Source: Acidobacteriota bacterium (GTDB taxonomy: Bacteria > Acidobacteriota > Terriglobia > Acidiferrales > UBA7541). Taken from it: a DNA stretch of 64,000 nucleotides. The notes beneath the pieces are model-generated. The model was not told where the DNA came from and searched no databases. It saw nothing but the letters and a program-made list of their open reading frames with translations. Each line of letters begins with the position of its first letter. Positions within the stretch are counted from its first letter, which is position 1. The stretch lies in contig JABDFR010000006.1 of NCBI GenBank assembly GCA_013286465.1, positions 1 through 64,000 on the forward strand, given 5' to 3'. Shown one piece after another: positions 60,681-64,000 of this stretch. The position numbers and the translations under genes were made by a program.

Positions 60681-61513
60681 GGGTGATCCCACCCTCGCAC
60701 CAACCGCGAAATTTCCATAAGCCGCTTCACCAACGGCTTGAATTGTTCCAGCGGCAACGCATTCGATCCATCCGAAAGCGCCTTAGCCGGCTCGTCATGC
60801 ACCTCAACAAAAATCCCATCCACGCCCGCCGCCACGCTGGCCCGCGCCAACGGCTCGATAAATTCCGGCTGCCCCCCACTCGATTTCCCATCAGCGGCAG
60901 GTAGCTGCACCGAATGAGTAGCATCAAACACAATCGGATATCCAAATTTCCGCATCACGGGAAACGAGCGCATATCCACCACAAGATTCTGATACCCAAA
61001 CGAAGCTCCGCGCTCCGTCAAAATAATTTTCTCATTCCCCGCGCTAGCCACTTTCTCCGCCGCAGTACGCATCTCCGCCGGCGCCACAAACTGCCCCTTC
61101 TTAATATTCACCAACCGCCCAGTCCGTCCCGCCGCCACCAACAAGTCCGTCTGCCGGCAAAGAAACGCCGGAATCTGCAATACATCGCAAACTTCCGCAG
61201 CCGCCCCAGCCTGCGACGCATCGTGGATGTCCGTAAGCACCGGCAGACCAGTCCGCCGAGCAATCGCCCCAAGAATCCGCAACCCTTCGGTCAACCCAGG
61301 CCCGCGGTAAGATGCCACAGAAGTGCGATTCGCCTTATCAAACGAAGCCTTGAAGATCAAAGGCACGCCAAGTTCGCCCGCCGCAGCCGCCAAGCGCTCG
61401 GCCAGCATAGAAGCATGCGCCTCGCTCTCAATCACGCAAGGCCCCGCAACCACAAAAAGCGGCGCGCCAGCCCCCAGCCGAATTTTGCCAACCGAAAATG
61501 TGTGTTCCGCCAT
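60677..61513 (-). CDS. kdsA: 3-deoxy-8-phosphooctulonate synthase
   Basis: 278 residues from ATG 61513, close to E. coli KdsA (284); the track start at 61570 (GTG) adds 19 residues unlike the family. 'VAGPCVIESEAH', 'FKASFDKANRTS', 'ERGASFGYQNLVVDMRS' and 'FDATHSVQLP' are the KdsA TIM-barrel motifs. It condenses arabinose 5-phosphate with PEP to Kdo-8-P. It lacks the Cys of metal-dependent KdsA at the N-terminal strand as far as can be seen ('KASFDKAN' has the Asn-bearing context of the non-metal class), a tentative reading. Confidence 0.92.
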   Translation of the reverse strand: MAEHTFSVGKIRLGAGAPLFVVAGPCVIESEAHASMLAERLAAAAGELGVPLIFKASFDKANRTSVASYRGPGLTEGLRILGAIARRTGLPVLTDIHDASQAGAAAEVCDVLQIPAFLCRQTDLLVAAGRTGRLVNIKKGQFVAPAEMRTAAEKVASAGNEKIILTERGASFGYQNLVVDMRSFPVMRKFGYPIVFDATHSVQLPAADGKSSGGQPEFIEPLARASVAAGVDGIFVEVHDEPAKALSDGSNALPLEQFKPLVKRLMEISRLVRGWDHP

Positions 61514-61597
61514 GTCCTCAGCGGTCTGGATTCTAACGGAATCGCCTACGAAGGCACAACGCGGCTGCACGCATGGGGGCGCGAGCTGTACTTCCCA

Positions 61598-64000
61598 CTA
61601 TTCGTATCGTAACGCGATAGTCGGATCGACGCGCAGCGCTCGCCACGCCGGAATTCCGCAGGCCAGCACCGCGACGAAAGCGAAGAAGATCGCAACGGCG
61701 GTGAAAATTAGCGGGTCACTGGTTTTCACGTTATAGAGAATCGAGGCCATCGAGCGCGTAAGCGCGAGTGCAACCAACACGCCGGCAACAATTCCGATGA
61801 TCGCGAGCTTCAGCCCTTCACCCACCACCAGCGTCACAAGCTGCTTCGGGCTCGCCCCCAGCGCCATGCGAATGCCAATTTCACTAGTGCGTTGCGCCAC
61901 GGAATTCGCCATCACTCCGTAGATTCCGATAGCACCGAGAAAAACGGCCAGCAACCCGAAAAAACCGGCGAGTTGGCTGAGGATCAGATCGGGCGCCAGG
62001 ACGTCGGCCATCAGCGAATCGATGCGGCTGACCTTCGAAACAGGCTGCTGCGAATCCACCGACCAAATCGCGTCGCGCATCGCCGCGGCCAAAGTTTCAT
62101 CGTTGCCCGACGAGCGAATTACGAAACCCGCCGATCGCGGCGGCGCCTGCGCGAATGGAAGATACAATTCGCGCCGCGGCTTTTCGCTCATACGATCCAT
62201 CTTCACATCGCCAACAACTCCGACGATGCTCACAACGGTATGCGCATCGCCGATCACAAGCTGTTGCCCGACCGGATCCACATCCGGCCACAACTGCTTT
62301 CTAAGCCGCTCGTTAATGATGGCCACGTTTGCCGTTCCGGTGTCGTCCGCCTCCGTAAATGCGCGGCCGCTGCGCAGCGGAATGCCCAAAGTCAAAAAGT
62401 AGTCCGGTGTAATCGCGGAATACTGCGCATAGATCGCATCATTCGGCGCAGGCACAGGCCGGTCGGCGCGATAAATTTTCTCGACGTCGCCCAGGCCAGT
62501 GAAAGGGACCGACCGGGTGACCGACGCAGACTCGACCTGCGGCAAAGCACGCATGCGTTCAAGACCCTGATTGAAGAAGGCCCGCACCTGCGCATCCGCC
62601 GAGTACTTGTTTTTCGGCAGGTCGACTTGCGTCGTGATCAGATGTGCAGGACGGAAGCCAGGATCAGCCTTCGCCATATGGACGAAACTTTGAACCAGAA
62701 ACGCCGTAGAGATCAGCACGACGACTGCGACCGCAACTTCGCCGGCGACAAAAGTTCGCCGCATGCGCATGCCGCGCTTGCCGCTCGAGATGTGGCCCGA
62801 CGCTTCTTTGAGGACCCCGTTCAGATCGAGCTTCGAAGCTTGAAGCGCAGGAGCGAGACCGAAAATGATTCCGCAAACAAACGCGAGACCAAACGCATAA
62901 GCGAGCGTCAAGAGATCCAAATCCACGTGGCCGTAATTCACCAGATAGCCGCGGACGCGCCCAGGGACCAGCGAATCGATCCAACTCATTCCCAGCACGC
63001 CGAACAGCAGTCCCGCCGCGCCACCCAACGAAAATAGAATTGCAGATTCGGTGAGCAACTGCCGCGCAATCCGGCGCCGAGTGGCTCCCAACGCGCTGCG
63101 CACCGCGATTTCCTTCGCACGTCCCGAGGCCCGCGCGATCATCAGATTCGCCACATTCGCGCACGCGATCAGCAGCACCAGGCCGACGATCCAAAAGCAC
63201 ACCAACACCTGATCGCCGCCCTCCTCTTGCGCGATTTCGTCGCGCAGAGAAGCCAAATAAAAAAGCTCGTTTTCATTAGTGGCTGGAAAGTCGCGTTCGA
63301 GTTGCGCCGAAATGGATTTCAGTTGCATGTTAGCCGCGGATAAATTCGATTCGGGCTTCATACGCGCGATTGCGCCGTAGCCGACGCCTTCGCGCGAGGC
63401 ACGCTGCGCATCGGTCCAGGCCATCGGCGTCCAAATATTCGCCGCGCCCATCAACGGCAACTGAAAATTCGCGGGCGCAACGCCGACGATCGTGCAGGTT
63501 TCTCCGTCCACGGTAATCTTGCGGCCGACAATTCGCGGATCGCTGGCGAAGCGACTGGCCCAAAGTCCGCGGCTGATGATAGCTACGTGATTCGCGCCCA
63601 GCCGCTCTTCTTGTGGCAAGAAGGCGCGGCCGAGCATCGGCGTGATGCCGAGCGTCTCGAAGAAACTCGCACTAACGCGTGCGCCCTGCACGCGCTCGGG
63701 CGTGCCGTCACCCGAAAGATTAAAATCGCGCATGTCCCATGCTGCAATGGAGGAAAGCGGGGCAGCTTGATCCCGCAGCGATAGAAAATCGCCCGGCGTC
63801 AGGATGTTGCCGATCCAGCCCTTCTTGATGTCGCGGGCTTTCACTACGACGAGTTGCTGGCTTTGCGGGAACGGGAGGCCTTTGATCAACCAGGCATCGA
63901 CGAAACTGAAGATGGCGACGTTGGTGCCAATCCCCAAAGCAAGTGTGAGCACAGCGACGAGCGTGAAGCCGGGCGCACGCAGCAGCATGCGCGCCGCAAA
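61598..64000 (-). CDS. MacB/FtsX-type ABC permease, ADOP family (cut by window edge)
   Basis: At least 800 residues; the 5' end lies beyond base 64000, where the reading frame is still open upstream of the first visible ATG (63988). 'RAPGFTLVAVLTLALGIGTNVAIFSFVDAW' is the usual start region of acidobacterial duplicated orphan permeases. There are two MacB periplasmic-core domains and two sets of FtsX TM helices, the last ending 'GIPAWRALRVDPTIALRYE'. No ATPase gene is in the window, as expected for orphan permeases. Probably inner-membrane export or mechanotransmission; cargo unknown. Confidence 0.9.
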   Translation of the reverse strand, partial: FAARMLLRAPGFTLVAVLTLALGIGTNVAIFSFVDAWLIKGLPFPQSQQLVVVKARDIKKGWIGNILTPGDFLSLRDQAAPLSSIAAWDMRDFNLSGDGTPERVQGARVSASFFETLGITPMLGRAFLPQEERLGANHVAIISRGLWASRFASDPRIVGRKITVDGETCTIVGVAPANFQLPLMGAANIWTPMAWTDAQRASREGVGYGAIARMKPESNLSAANMQLKSISAQLERDFPATNENELFYLASLRDEIAQEEGGDQVLVCFWIVGLVLLIACANVANLMIARASGRAKEIAVRSALGATRRRIARQLLTESAILFSLGGAAGLLFGVLGMSWIDSLVPGRVRGYLVNYGHVDLDLLTLAYAFGLAFVCGIIFGLAPALQASKLDLNGVLKEASGHISSGKRGMRMRRTFVAGEVAVAVVVLISTAFLVQSFVHMAKADPGFRPAHLITTQVDLPKNKYSADAQVRAFFNQGLERMRALPQVESASVTRSVPFTGLGDVEKIYRADRPVPAPNDAIYAQYSAITPDYFLTLGIPLRSGRAFTEADDTGTANVAIINERLRKQLWPDVDPVGQQLVIGDAHTVVSIVGVVGDVKMDRMSEKPRRELYLPFAQAPPRSAGFVIRSSGNDETLAAAMRDAIWSVDSQQPVSKVSRIDSLMADVLAPDLILSQLAGFFGLLAVFLGAIGIYGVMANSVAQRTSEIGIRMALGASPKQLVTLVVGEGLKLAIIGIVAGVLVALALTRSMASILYNVKTSDPLIFTAVAIFFAFVAVLACGIPAWRALRVDPTIALRYE

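Overview
The window looks like a chromosomal segment of an Acidobacteriota bacterium (Acidobacteriia/Koribacter-like). This is inferred from gene content, not from a marker gene. The signs are: an ADOP-type MacB/FtsX permease; a Ser/Thr kinase fused to a WD40/TolB-like propeller; a secreted caspase homologue next to a giant TPR-CHAT protein; a Gram-negative envelope (Kdo synthesis, type IV pilus secretin, porin); and many GC-rich palindromic intergenic repeats. No phage, IS transposase, plasmid gene or CRISPR array was seen. The left edge cuts hemN and the right edge cuts the ADOP permease.

Layout. 1-11.9 kb: the end of haem synthesis (hemN-hemY), a hot-dog thioesterase, TPR and Lon-N proteins, a MoxR-like AAA+/VWA pair, a redoxin, a membrane glycosyltransferase, then cfa overlapping a geranylgeranyl-reductase-like flavoprotein. 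12-22.4 kb: LLM oxidoreductase, M23 peptidase, MHS transporter, PEGA protein, phosphate-porin-like protein, tRNA-Sec, UspA, PiT phosphate transporter and a His-rich small protein. 22.7-33.5 kb: soluble transhydrogenase, then a signalling-like island with a 1656-aa TPR-CHAT protein, a divergent secreted caspase-like protein and an 822-aa protein with a divergent class III cyclase domain. 33.3-42.7 kb: Zn-knuckle membrane peptide, tsaE-nnr, SDR, SpoIIE phosphatase, two APC permeases, thiE. 42.8-51.1 kb: one long minus-strand run pilMNOPQ-pepP-accB-accC. 51.5-64 kb: ubiD-like decarboxylase, Ser/Thr kinase, tRNA-Gly(CCC), secreted proteins, kdsC-kdsD-kdsA and the permease.

How genes work together. 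pilMNOPQ encodes the inner-membrane alignment complex and secretin of a type IVa pilus. accB and accC are the biotin carrier and biotin carboxylase of acetyl-CoA carboxylase. kdsD, kdsA and kdsC cover ribulose-5-phosphate to Kdo. The porin and PiT could together move phosphate across both membranes.

The most unusual points are three. (1) A family of about 175-bp elements with inverted GC-rich ends, plus related shorter hairpins, whose ends coincide with the stop codons of at least seven genes. (2) A divergent pair of a CHAT protein that has lost both catalytic residues and a caspase homologue that keeps its His/Cys dyad. (3) A plus-strand composition that shifts from G/T-rich on the left to C/A-rich on the right regardless of gene direction, as expected across a replication terminus.
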